Shown: positions 1 through 8,128 of the stretch, one piece after another
Numbering within the stretch: the stretch's first letter is position 1
Layout of the letters: each line of letters starts with the position of its first letter
Assembly: GCF_905196875.1 (NCBI RefSeq)
Contig: NZ_CAJJWO010000060.1
Location: 1 to 30,997 of the forward strand
Length of the DNA stretch: 30,997 bases
From: an uncultured Parabacteroides sp.
GTDB taxonomy: Bacteria > Bacteroidota > Bacteroidia > Bacteroidales > Tannerellaceae
Reading direction: 5' to 3'
Translations under genes and position numbers: made by a program
Notes under the pieces: generated by a model
Database searches by the model: none
What the model was told of the DNA's origin: nothing
What the model saw: the letters and a program-made list of their open reading frames with translations, nothing else

Positions 1-292
1 TGACTAAAAAAAACGACCGTTTTTACTCGCCATTTTTTCACTGGCCAGATAAAGACAATTTAACGATTTGCTGATGCTAATAAATAACATAAACAAACCC
101 AAAAGAGCACAAAAACAAATATTCCTTCGCTTTGCAAATCCCACTGCAACCCTAAGTCAATATTCGCCGAAGTTCTATGGTCAGAAGTTTCGCATTGATA
201 ATCCGTCGAAAAAATCGATCGATGAAATTCGCTTATCCCGAAAATACTCACCAAACCTCTACGGATATGCAAATTTTATTGTGAAATATTCA

Positions 293-514
293 TCGTATGC
301 CTATGGAGAAGCTAAAAACATATTTTTGCAACTCCGTAGATATATGGAATATGTTCAACGGCATTTTTTACCTTTCCGTAGGCCTACGGAATATGTTAAA
401 CAGCATTTTTCACCTCTCCGTAGATGTACGAAATGGCCAATTTAATCTTTTTTGCTACTTCGTATCCCTACGACGGCAATTTTTACCAAAACTAGTTGAA
501 CCGTAATATTACGG
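293..514. repeat. Array of six 14-bp palindromes at 41-42 bp spacing
   Basis: Six copies of a short palindrome with consensus (C/T)CGTA-N4-TA(C/T)G(G/A) start at 293, 334, 376, 418, 460 and 501, so the steps are 41, 42, 42, 42 and 41 bp. The copies at 376 (CCGTAGGCCTACGG), 460 (arms TCGTA/TACGA) and 501 (CCGTAATATTACGG) have perfect arms; the others carry one or two mismatches. Spacers are related too, for example AATATGTTAAACAGCATTTTT. Weaker half-palindromes in the same register occur at 251-264 and 167-180. A 42-bp step is four helical turns, so all palindromes face the same side of the DNA. The last ends 46 bp before the start codon at 561. It could be an operator array or a degenerate extragenic repeat family; the sequence alone does not decide. 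Confidence 0.8.
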
Positions 515-560
515 GGAAACATATATAACCAATTTTATTCATCTAAAAAAGAATACAATT

Positions 561-1355
561 ATGGCTAAGATTCAGTCTTTCCCGAAATCACGTTTAAGAA
601 ACGGCGAATTATTAGATGCAGCAAAAGCAATCGTTCTGAAAATGAATAATACCGACGGAGTCGTTGAGCCGGTTAAATCGTTTTTCGATATTTTTAGTAC
701 CTGTACGGACGATTATGCATACAGCATCGTCAAACGTTCTGTAAATGAATATACAGCAGAAGTCAAGAGATTGAAAAATGAGAATATAGATAACCGGAGC
801 GTCATTTTCCGCGTTATAGACGGTTACAAAAAATCACGTATCGACGAAAAACGCAGGGCGGCAATTTCTTTGTGGGCAGCAGGCAGCGGTTTTAGAAAAT
901 GCCGTAATCTCTCAATCGAAAATCTGATGCAGGATACCGATCTTTTCATTCAACTGCTTGAATCAGATATCTATAAAGAAAAAGTATCGCTGCTTGGACT
1001 TACCGACCAGTTGGCCTCCCTTAAAACAATTAATACCGAAAGTGCGGAATTTGTCAATAAAAAGATTACACAGGCCGGATTAAGGAACCGTCCCCGCAAG
1101 CCGGAACTAACCCGTATAGATCTCTGCAAGGCATACGAGGAATTGGTGGACGAACTGAATTCTTACACTCGCCGCAATGGTAATGACAAATATTTCGACC
1201 TTTTTATCTGGTGGAACGCCATGATTGACGAATACCGTATCAAACTATCCGATCGTTACGGCAAGAATGCCGGCGGTAAACTCGACAGTGGTAAGAGCAA
1301 CACCCCATTTCCCGGAGACAGTGGCGGTGATGACGATCGTCCCGTGATAGAATGA
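561..1355 (+). CDS. Uncharacterised 264-aa Bacteroidales protein (DUF6261-like)
   Basis: I do not recognise a function. The protein is soluble, with no signal peptide or membrane segment, and mostly helical in composition. It opens with a basic stretch (SFPKSRLRNGEL near residues 6-17), has a W-containing motif near residue 220 (FIWWNAMIDEY), and ends in a glycine, serine and aspartate-rich acidic tail (about residues 238-264). The overall pattern resembles the Bacteroidota DUF6261 family, an assignment from memory and only tentative. The ATG at 561 follows an A-rich stretch without a clear Shine-Dalgarno, normal for this phylum. It stands alone: the phased palindrome array lies directly upstream, a hairpin with a T-run lies downstream, and the next gene points the other way. 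Confidence 0.75.
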   Translation: MAKIQSFPKSRLRNGELLDAAKAIVLKMNNTDGVVEPVKSFFDIFSTCTDDYAYSIVKRSVNEYTAEVKRLKNENIDNRSVIFRVIDGYKKSRIDEKRRAAISLWAAGSGFRKCRNLSIENLMQDTDLFIQLLESDIYKEKVSLLGLTDQLASLKTINTESAEFVNKKITQAGLRNRPRKPELTRIDLCKAYEELVDELNSYTRRNGNDKYFDLFIWWNAMIDEYRIKLSDRYGKNAGGKLDSGKSNTPFPGDSGGDDDRPVIE

Positions 1356-1496
1356 GCCGGTTCATTGCTGCCATAACTGCGAGCGCTTTTTCAAAAGACA
1401 TAGTGAATGCAGTCGGGAACGGTATGAATAACCATCCGTCGAAACCGATCGATATAAAGGTTCTGTGAAGATCCTGAATACATATCTGCGCTAAAA

Positions 1497-1598
1497 AACG
1501 GAAATCCTAAGGCGATAGGATCCTGGATTATCCGTTCCCTGCCTCTTGCCAAAACCTTTTTCTCTACAACACAAAGAGGCAGGGGGCGCAGATTTTTT
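1497..1598 (+). terminator. Two back-to-back hairpins ending in a T-run
   Basis: The first hairpin pairs AACGGA (1497-1502) with TCCGTT (1531-1536), continued by ATCC/GGAT. The second directly abuts it: CCCTGCCTCTT (1537-1547) pairs perfectly with AAGAGGCAGGG (1574-1584) around a 26-nt loop, and six Ts follow at 1593-1598. This is the 3' end of the gene at 561. The long loop is atypical for an intrinsic terminator. The rest of the 1356-1707 gap holds no ORF or other feature that I can support. Confidence 0.6.
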
Positions 1599-1707
1599 CT
1601 TTAACTCTCAAAAGTCAAGAATAGGATAGGAGAGTCTTTCACTGTAGCAGCGAAGCCGGTGCAGCCTTGATCTTTTAGTTACTATTCTGTCAAGAGAAAA
1701 GTAACAC

Positions 1708-2541
1708 CTACTGTAAAATTTGATAGAGCTTGTCCAGCTTCGGAGCCATAATAATCTCCGTACGGCGGTTCTTGCTGCGTCCGTCAGCCGATTCATTGTC
1801 GGCGACAGGCATATATTCGCCCCGTCCGCTAGGCTGTATCTGCAACGGATTCACTCCGTAATCCTTCGTCAGAATACGAACAACCGATGTCGCACGTATC
1901 ACGCTCAAATCCCAGTTATCCTTGAACTGTGCCGTATTGATCGGCTTGCTGTCCGTATGTCCTTCGATATATACATCTATATCCGTCTGTTTGTTGAGGA
2001 CTTCCGCCAACTTCGCTAGTGCCTCCTTGCCGCGCTTGTCCACGCGGGCGCTACCCGATTCGAATAATAACTTATCCGACATTGCAACGTACACTTTGCC
2101 ATCCTTCTCCGTAATGGTCAACTCATCACTGCTGAAACCCAACAATGCATCCTTTACACTGCTCAATAACCGCTGTACCTTTTCATTCTGAGCATTGATC
2201 ATATCCTGCAGTTCGTTGATCGTCCGTTCCCGTTCATTCAACTCCTCCATTTTCTGGCTGAGCAGGCTGTTCAATTTCTCCTGCTGTGTCATGTTTGAGT
2301 TCAGCATCGTCTGGTAATTGCGGATATTACTACCCAACCGTGCCGTATCCCGTTGCAGTGAGGCCAACCGCTCATTCAGTTTGTCACCAGCATCTTTGCA
2401 GTCGACAAGCTGTTCCTGCAAAGCATTCCCGCGGCCGATGGCTTCCAGCCGCCCGTTTTCAGCCTCTAAGTATTTCTTTTTCGTTACACATGATGTGCAA
2501 ATCAGCAGTGCGGAGACTGCTATGAATATCAACTTTCTCAT
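1708..2541 (-). CDS. OmpA/MotB-family outer membrane lipoprotein
   Basis: Predicted peptidoglycan-anchoring envelope protein of 277 residues. The N-terminus is a lipoprotein signal peptide with the lipidated cysteine probably at residue 18 (ICTSC). It is followed by a lysine-rich segment, so a Bacteroides surface-export signal is not evident and the protein probably faces the periplasm. Residues about 25-125 are charged and heptad-like, a long coiled coil. The C-terminal part, from about residue 150, is an OmpA-like domain with GHTDSKP, the NWDLSVIRA helix and the GRGEY...SKNRRTEI signature that binds diaminopimelate in this family. It is encoded alone, divergent from nrfH with 95 bp between start codons. 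Flagellar MotB is excluded because the N-terminus is a lipobox, not a proton-channel helix. Confidence 0.9.
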   Translation of the reverse strand: MRKLIFIAVSALLICTSCVTKKKYLEAENGRLEAIGRGNALQEQLVDCKDAGDKLNERLASLQRDTARLGSNIRNYQTMLNSNMTQQEKLNSLLSQKMEELNERERTINELQDMINAQNEKVQRLLSSVKDALLGFSSDELTITEKDGKVYVAMSDKLLFESGSARVDKRGKEALAKLAEVLNKQTDIDVYIEGHTDSKPINTAQFKDNWDLSVIRATSVVRILTKDYGVNPLQIQPSGRGEYMPVADNESADGRSKNRRTEIIMAPKLDKLYQILQ

Positions 2542-2563
2542 TTGACAAATAATTTTTGTGCAA

Positions 2564-2608
2564 TGTAATATATATTACACTTTACTTGTATCCGAATTAA
2601 GATATTTG
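2564..2608 (+). promoter_or_regulatory. nrf promoter with Crp/Fnr-type operator
   Basis: A perfect 16-bp palindrome, TGTAATATATATTACA, lies at 2564-2579. A -7-like element GATATTTG (one mismatch to TAnnTTTG) lies at 2601-2608. The palindrome centre is 36.5 bp from the 3' end of the -7 box, placing it about 42 bp upstream of the expected start site, the classic class II activator position for Crp/Fnr proteins. hcp has a TGTA-N8-TACA site at exactly the same distance. On the other strand the palindrome lies close to the start of the OmpA gene and could affect that gene as well. Confidence 0.65.
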
Positions 2609-2636
2609 CGAAGAATTAAACTATAATTAAGGCTGT

Positions 2637-3224
2637 ATGAAGATAAAAGAGATCATAAACACGATTCTTCCCACGAAACGACACAAGCTGTTTGCTATTA
2701 TCGCCGGAGGAGCAATTTGTGGTTTGGGCTTTTATACATTTTATGTATCGAGGGCCTGGAGTTACTTGTCCGATGAGCCGTCTACTTGTGTGAACTGCCA
2801 TATCATGGGGCCTTACTATGCCACCTGGAGTCATAGCTCGCATAGCCGGAACGCCACTTGTAACGATTGCCATGTACCACACGAAAATGCCGCGAAAAAA
2901 TGGTTCTTCAAGGGGATGGACGGCATGCGTCACGCTTCCGTATTCATGATGCGTGGGGAACCGCAGGTAATTAAGGCGATAGACGAAAGCGCGGAAGTGA
3001 TAATGAACAATTGTATCCGTTGCCACACACAACTGAATACGGAATTTGTAAACACCGGCCGTATCGATCACGAAATGGCTATGGCCGGCGAAGGAAAAGC
3101 CTGCTGGGATTGTCACCGGGAAGTGCCTCACGGAGGGCTTAACAGTCTCTCGTCGACTCCGTCGGCAATTGTTCCTTACCCGAAAACCAATACGCCTGAA
3201 TGGCTGAAAGATATGCTGAAGTAA
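2637..3224 (+). CDS. nrfH: Cytochrome c nitrite reductase small subunit NrfH
   Basis: Membrane-anchored tetraheme cytochrome of the NapC/NirT family that oxidises menaquinol and passes electrons to NrfA. At 195 residues it has one N-terminal membrane helix (about 19-38) and four CXXCH heme motifs at residues 51-55, 75-79, 126-130 and 156-160. Family knowledge: in NrfH the first heme is reached by quinol near the membrane. It is the first gene of the operon and is followed by nrfA after 25 bp. No nrfB, nrfC or nrfD is present, so electron delivery is the NrfHA type seen in epsilon- and deltaproteobacteria and Bacteroidota, not the enterobacterial type. The ATG at 2637 gives a short basic N-terminus ahead of the helix and suits the promoter just upstream. 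Confidence 0.97.
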   Translation: MKIKEIINTILPTKRHKLFAIIAGGAICGLGFYTFYVSRAWSYLSDEPSTCVNCHIMGPYYATWSHSSHSRNATCNDCHVPHENAAKKWFFKGMDGMRHASVFMMRGEPQVIKAIDESAEVIMNNCIRCHTQLNTEFVNTGRIDHEMAMAGEGKACWDCHREVPHGGLNSLSSTPSAIVPYPKTNTPEWLKDMLK

Positions 3225-3249
3225 AACGAATAAATAAAAATCAACGAAT

Positions 3250-4734
3250 ATGGAAAAGAGACTTAAATCATGGCAAGGCTGGTTATTGTTCGCCGGAACA
3301 ATGATAGTCGTTTTTGTACTGGGCGTGCTGGCCGCTTCGATCAATGAACGGAGGGCGGAGATCGCCAGTGTTATGAATAATAAGAAGGTAGAGATCACAG
3401 GTATCGAGTCGGTCAATGAAAAGTTCCAACCGAATTATCCGCGCGAATACGAGACATGGACGCAAACGATGGATACGTCCTTCCAGAGTAAATACAACGG
3501 TAACCAGGCAGTCGATGTACTGGCTGCACGCCCCGAAATGGTAATCTTATGGGCCGGATATGCTTTCTCCAAGGACTATTCTTCTCCCCGCGGACACATG
3601 CATGCGATCGACGATATGCGTCATACACTGCGTGTAGGTTCTCCGATGACACCCGACGAAGGCCCTCAACCGGCAACTTGCTGGACTTGTAAGAGCCCGG
3701 ACGTTCCTCGTATGATGCAGGCCGTAGGTGTGGATAATTTCTATAAGGCGAAATGGGCTGCTATGGGTGACGAGATCGTGAATCCGATCGGTTGTGCTGA
3801 TTGCCACGAACCGACTACAATGAACCTGCAGATCAGCCGTCCGGCTTTGATCGAGGCTTTCCAGCGCCAGGGACGCGATATAAGCAAGGCGACCCAGCAG
3901 GAAATGCGCTCGTTGGTTTGTGCACAGTGCCACGTGGAATATTATTTCAAGGGCGATGGTAAATATCTGACTTTCCCCTGGGATAAAGGTTTCACGGTGG
4001 AAGATATGGAAGCTTATTACGATGAGTCCGACTTTGCCGATTATACGCATAAACTGAGCAAAGCACCGATCCTGAAGGCGCAGCATCCTGATTACGAACT
4101 GTCGATGATGGGTATCCACGGACAGCGTGGTGTTTCCTGTGCCGATTGTCACATGCCGTACAAGAGCGAAGGCGGTGTGAAATACAGCGACCATCATATC
4201 ATGAGCCCGCTGGCAATGATAGACCGCACTTGTCAGGTCTGCCACCGCGAAAGTGAAGAGACTTTGCGCAACAACGTTTATGAACGCCAGAACAAGGCAA
4301 ACGAAATGCGTAACCGTCTGGAAGCAGAACTGGCCAAAGCGCATATCGAAGCGAAGTTTGCCTGGGACAAGGGGGCTACGGATGCACAAATGGCTCCTGT
4401 ATTGCAGCTAATCCGTCAGGCTCAATGGCGTTGGGACTTCGGAGTGGCTTCTCATGGTGCTTCTTTCCATGCTCCGCAAGAAATACAGCGTATTCTGGGC
4501 AATGGTCTGGATAAGACTATGCAGGCTCGCCTGGCAGTTTCCAAAGTATTGGCTAAATTGGGTTATACGGATGAAGTTCCGATGCCGGACATCTCGACAA
4601 AAGATAAAGCACAACAGTATATCGGTTTGGATATCGCTTCCGAACGTCAGGCAAAAGAAAAGTTCCTGAACACTGTCGTGCCTGAATGGATCAAAGAAGC
4701 AAAAGCAAACAAACGTTTAGCAGACAAGATCTGA
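3250..4734 (+). CDS. nrfA: Ammonia-forming cytochrome c nitrite reductase NrfA
   Basis: Periplasmic pentaheme enzyme reducing nitrite to ammonium with six electrons; it can also reduce NO and hydroxylamine. The 494-residue protein has an N-terminal signal/anchor helix (about 11-30), the diagnostic catalytic CXXCK heme site at 144-148 (CWTCK) and four CXXCH sites at 182-186, 224-228, 297-301 and 328-332. Expected active-site residues are visible: R124, the E230/Y231 pair after the third heme motif, and H290 (GIHGQRG). K276 and Q278 match the conserved calcium ligands. The stop codon is followed two bases later by the ATG of the cytochrome maturation gene (TGATTATG), so translation is probably coupled. 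Confidence 0.98.
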   Translation: MEKRLKSWQGWLLFAGTMIVVFVLGVLAASINERRAEIASVMNNKKVEITGIESVNEKFQPNYPREYETWTQTMDTSFQSKYNGNQAVDVLAARPEMVILWAGYAFSKDYSSPRGHMHAIDDMRHTLRVGSPMTPDEGPQPATCWTCKSPDVPRMMQAVGVDNFYKAKWAAMGDEIVNPIGCADCHEPTTMNLQISRPALIEAFQRQGRDISKATQQEMRSLVCAQCHVEYYFKGDGKYLTFPWDKGFTVEDMEAYYDESDFADYTHKLSKAPILKAQHPDYELSMMGIHGQRGVSCADCHMPYKSEGGVKYSDHHIMSPLAMIDRTCQVCHRESEETLRNNVYERQNKANEMRNRLEAELAKAHIEAKFAWDKGATDAQMAPVLQLIRQAQWRWDFGVASHGASFHAPQEIQRILGNGLDKTMQARLAVSKVLAKLGYTDEVPMPDISTKDKAQQYIGLDIASERQAKEKFLNTVVPEWIKEAKANKRLADKI

Positions 4735-4736
4735 TT

Positions 4737-6008
4737 ATGTGGAAGCAACCGTGGGGATATACCGAAGGGTGGGTTATTTGTATCGGCCTGTTTATTACCG
4801 GTGTCGTTCTGCAACTGACGACCGGGAAGGTGGATGCGACGCTTTTCCAGTATCCTCTCAATGCCTTAGCTGGTGGAGTGTACTTGTTTCTTTTGATAAT
4901 GATTTATGCCGTGAGCCGTAAAGCCGTTGCCTTGCAATGGTTTTACAGTCTGACGGCGAGTATTACGTCTTTGACGGCCTGGATGGTTTTGGTTATCATC
5001 ATGGGACTGACCCGGCAGATGGCTCCTTCCGCAACGGTTACTCACGGAGGGCTACTGTCAGGGTTGGGTTTCATGCAAATGACGGTTTCATGGCCTTTTA
5101 TGTTACTGTTCCTTTATTTCCTGTCCGTATTGGGATTGGTCACGATCCGTAAGATAAGCCGTTTCTGCTGGAAAGATACGCCCTTTATATTAAATCATGC
5201 CGGCCTCTTCATCACTCTGTTGGCTGCTATCCTCGGTAACGGTGACCTGCAACGTCTCCGCATGACAGCCTCCCTCGATGGTCCCGAATGGCGAGCTATC
5301 GACGAAACCGGTGAAATGGTGGAACTTCCTCTGGCTATCGAACTGAAGTCATTTACGATCGACGAATACCCTCCCAAACTATTAGCGATAGATAATACGA
5401 CAGGTAAAGCCTTGCCGGAAAACACCCCGGAAAACGTATTAGTGGAAAATGCTCCCCTCTCCGGCAGTTTGCTCGATTGGGATATTGAAGTCACCCATTC
5501 GTTACCGCTGGCAGCTTGTGTACGTAGTATCGATACCTTAAACTTTGTCGCTTTCCACTCCGAAGGTGCTACTACTGCTTTAATGGTAAAAGCCCGGAAT
5601 AGGATAGACGGAACGGAGAATAGTGGGTGGGTCAGCTGTGGCAGTTTCATGTTTCCGTATGTTTCTCTACCCTTAAGTGATTCTGTAAGCCTGGTGATGC
5701 CGGAACGCGAGCCCAAACGTTTTGCTTCCGAAGTTACCGTTTATACTAAAAGCGGGGAACAGACAGATGCACTTATCGAAGTGAACAAGCCGCTAAGTAT
5801 GGAAGGGTGGAAAATCTATCAGCTTAGTTATGACGAAACAAAAGGAAAATGGAGTCGTATCAGTATTTTTGAACTGGTTAGGGACCCATGGCTTCCAGTC
5901 GTATATATCGGTATCCTGATGATGTTGCTTGGTTCTGTCTGTCTCTTTGTTTTAGCTCCCGGCAACAAGCAGGGGAAAACAGCCGCTAACGATACAAAAA
6001 CTGTGTGA
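4737..6008 (+). CDS. ResB-like cytochrome c maturation protein
   Basis: Part of the system II (Ccs) heme-attachment machinery that delivers heme to the CXXCH motifs of NrfH and NrfA outside the cytoplasmic membrane. I take the ATG at 4737, two bases after the nrfA stop, giving 423 residues; an earlier in-frame ATG at 4686 lies inside nrfA. Four membrane helices occupy roughly residues 9-135. A large extracytoplasmic domain follows, and a last helix lies at about 383-405. The stretch before that helix (NKPLSMEGWKIYQLSYD, then VRDPWLPVVYIG) is typical of ResB/Ccs1 proteins. It works with the CcsA protein downstream; together they form the heme-export and ligation unit. Confidence 0.9.
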   Translation: MWKQPWGYTEGWVICIGLFITGVVLQLTTGKVDATLFQYPLNALAGGVYLFLLIMIYAVSRKAVALQWFYSLTASITSLTAWMVLVIIMGLTRQMAPSATVTHGGLLSGLGFMQMTVSWPFMLLFLYFLSVLGLVTIRKISRFCWKDTPFILNHAGLFITLLAAILGNGDLQRLRMTASLDGPEWRAIDETGEMVELPLAIELKSFTIDEYPPKLLAIDNTTGKALPENTPENVLVENAPLSGSLLDWDIEVTHSLPLAACVRSIDTLNFVAFHSEGATTALMVKARNRIDGTENSGWVSCGSFMFPYVSLPLSDSVSLVMPEREPKRFASEVTVYTKSGEQTDALIEVNKPLSMEGWKIYQLSYDETKGKWSRISIFELVRDPWLPVVYIGILMMLLGSVCLFVLAPGNKQGKTAANDTKTV

Positions 6009-6010
6009 TT

Positions 6011-6802
6011 ATGGAATGGAGTCATTTTATATATTTCGCTTTGCCTGCCGTGGCTTGCTGGTCGATAGGGGCAGCGATGGCATATCGTCCGAATAGATCC
6101 GGGCTGGTGCTTCTATGGACAATCCTGGGGCTGGTAATCTTTATGACATTTATTGTCGGAATGTGGTTGTCGCTCGAACGTCCACCGCTTCGTACAATGG
6201 GGGAGACGCGCTTATGGTATTCTTTCTTTCTGCCGGTTGCCGGAATCATAACGTATATACGTTGGCGGTATAAATGGATTTTATCGTTTAGTACGGTTTT
6301 GTCATTCGTCTTTATCTGTATCAATGTCTTTAAACCGGAGATACATAACAAGACGTTGATGCCTGCTTTGCAAAGTCCGTGGTTTGCTCCGCACGTTATT
6401 GTCTATATGTTTGCGTATGCAATGCTGGGGGCTGCGACTGTCGTTGCCATTTATTTATTGGTTCGTTCAAGGAAGACTGTAATTGATCCGAATGTGATGA
6501 ACCTGTGTGATAATCTGGTGTATGTAGGAACCGCTTTCCTTACTATCGGAATGCTCTTCGGGGCGCTCTGGGCCAAAGAGGCTTGGGGGCATTACTGGGG
6601 CTGGGACCCGAAAGAAACATGGGCTGCTGCTACGTGGCTGGGAAATCTATTATACATTCATTTCCGGCTTCATCGGCACACGCGATATAAGGCGGCTCTC
6701 GGGTTATTGGTGTTTGCATTTCTTCTCCTGCAGGTATGTTGGTTCGGTGTGAATTATCTGCCGTCGGCACAGGGAAACAGTGTGCATGTTTATACAACTT
6801 AA
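6011..6802 (+). CDS. CcsA/ResC-type cytochrome c assembly protein
   Basis: Polytopic membrane protein of the heme handling family (CcsA/CcmF/CcmC). The tryptophan-rich WWD motif is at about residues 192-205 (WGHYWGWDPKETWA), with conserved histidines in the flanking loops that ligate heme. About six to seven hydrophobic helices cover its 263 residues. The ATG at 6011 repeats the TGATTATG junction found at the nrfA/resB boundary. A GTG two codons earlier (6005) overlaps the upstream stop and is less likely. Partner of the ResB-like protein; both presumably mature the nine hemes encoded in this operon. Confidence 0.93.
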   Translation: MEWSHFIYFALPAVACWSIGAAMAYRPNRSGLVLLWTILGLVIFMTFIVGMWLSLERPPLRTMGETRLWYSFFLPVAGIITYIRWRYKWILSFSTVLSFVFICINVFKPEIHNKTLMPALQSPWFAPHVIVYMFAYAMLGAATVVAIYLLVRSRKTVIDPNVMNLCDNLVYVGTAFLTIGMLFGALWAKEAWGHYWGWDPKETWAAATWLGNLLYIHFRLHRHTRYKAALGLLVFAFLLLQVCWFGVNYLPSAQGNSVHVYTT

Positions 6803-6814
6803 AACATAATTGAT

Positions 6815-8128
6815 ATGAAAAAACGGATGATTGTATTTTCCGGATTACTATTATTAGGTTCGGTGTGGATGAAGGCTGATGAAAATGGAACAGCTAAAGA
6901 TAAGGAGAACACATTCTCCATGAGTGCCCAGATACGTCCACGGGCAGAATATCGGAATGGAGTCTTATTCCCTCGTAGTGAAGGGGCGGAAGCAGCAGGG
7001 TTTATCAATAATCGTGCCCGTCTGTCGATGAATTATGAACGCGAACGCTTGTCGATCGGTCTTTCCGCACAACATGTCGGCGTATGGGGACAAGATCCTC
7101 AGATCGATAAGAATGGACGTTTTATATTGAATGAAGCTTGGGCTCAGCTTGATTTTGGTTACGGTATTTTTGCAAAACTGGGCCGCCAATCATTGATTTA
7201 TGACGACGAACGCATTCTGGGAGGATTAGACTGGAACGTTGCTGGCCGTTATCATGATGCATTGAAACTGGGATATGAAAATAAACAGAACAAACTTCAT
7301 TTGATTCTGGCCTTCAATCAGAATGATGAGAAAACGATCGGCGGAACTTACTATAACCCAGGTGCCCAACCTTATAAGAACATGCAGACCTTATGGTATC
7401 AACACGTTTGCAGCAAAGCATTCAACGCTTCTTTTATGTTCATGAACTTAGGGCTGGAAGCGGGCAATCCGGAAACCCAAAAGTCTGATACTAAATACAT
7501 GCAGTTGCTAGGTACAAATCTATATTATACACCGGGCGACTGGACTTTTGCCGGAACACTCTATTATGAATTCGGAAAAAATAAAGCTGACCGTGAGGTC
7601 TCAGCCTTCCTTTGGGCATTAAATGCTGCTTATAAGATCGACTCTCATTGGAGTGTTGGCGTTGGAAGTGACTATCTGAGCGGTGAAAGCAATACGTCGG
7701 GAGCTGATAGTAAATACAAAGCTTTCGACCCGTTGTATGGAACTCATCATAAATTCTATGGTGCAATGGACTATTTCTATGCATCCGGTTTTATAAATGG
7801 ACTTAATCCGGGTCTGTGGGATAATCAAATAAAAGCAGCCTTTAAAGCTTCTCCAAAAGTAAACTTATCACTGGCTTATCATTATTTTTCAATTACCAGC
7901 GATATTCTAACAGATCATGAAGTGAAGTTGGATCGTGGTCTGGGTTCTGAAATCGATCTTCAGGTAGACTGGCAGATCATGAAAGATGTCAAACTATCCG
8001 CCGGATATTCAACAATGTTCGGTACTTCAACTATGGAAATTGTAAAAGGTGGCAGTAAGGGCAGTTGGCAAGACTGGGGTTGGCTGTCGTTAAACATAAA
8101 CCCATGCATATTTATGGCGAAATGGTGA
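6815..8128 (+). CDS. Outer-membrane beta-barrel porin of the nrf operon (alginate-export-like)
   Basis: A 437-residue exported protein with a signal peptide (about residues 1-21). The rest is amphipathic strands with alternating aromatic residues, for example GIFAKLGRQSLIYDDERILGG near residues 113-133. This pattern, including the GRQ...D.R..G block, is typical of Alginate_exp-type barrels. It starts 12 bp after ccsA on the same strand with no promoter or terminator between, so it looks like the last nrf operon gene. The substrate is unknown. From context it could admit nitrite, nitrate or another anion, but that is inference; family names such as alginate export reflect homology rather than a tested role here. 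Confidence 0.8.
   Translation: MKKRMIVFSGLLLLGSVWMKADENGTAKDKENTFSMSAQIRPRAEYRNGVLFPRSEGAEAAGFINNRARLSMNYERERLSIGLSAQHVGVWGQDPQIDKNGRFILNEAWAQLDFGYGIFAKLGRQSLIYDDERILGGLDWNVAGRYHDALKLGYENKQNKLHLILAFNQNDEKTIGGTYYNPGAQPYKNMQTLWYQHVCSKAFNASFMFMNLGLEAGNPETQKSDTKYMQLLGTNLYYTPGDWTFAGTLYYEFGKNKADREVSAFLWALNAAYKIDSHWSVGVGSDYLSGESNTSGADSKYKAFDPLYGTHHKFYGAMDYFYASGFINGLNPGLWDNQIKAAFKASPKVNLSLAYHYFSITSDILTDHEVKLDRGLGSEIDLQVDWQIMKDVKLSAGYSTMFGTSTMEIVKGGSKGSWQDWGWLSLNINPCIFMAKW

Noticed and set aside
68..445. A 125-codon ORF with 14-residue repeats over the palindrome array
   Set aside because: The peptide repeats arise from the 42-bp DNA repeat. At the 41-bp step the repeat is read in another frame and the peptide motif changes, which argues for DNA-level rather than protein-level conservation. 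No convincing start signal was seen.
293..514. CRISPR array
   Set aside because: The spacers are themselves related and A/T-rich, the repeats are 14-bp degenerate palindromes, and there are no cas genes. The same holds for the array at 28323-28397.
3413..4389. Long ORFs antisense to nrfA and similar ones antisense to kdpA, kdpB and kdpD
   Set aside because: They lie opposite well-conserved genes, have no family resemblance and look like codon-bias shadows.
4686..4736. Upstream ATG extending the ResB-like protein into nrfA
   Set aside because: The extra residues are charged and unlike ResB N-termini; the ATG two bases after the nrfA stop gives the expected membrane helix near the start and mirrors the next junction.
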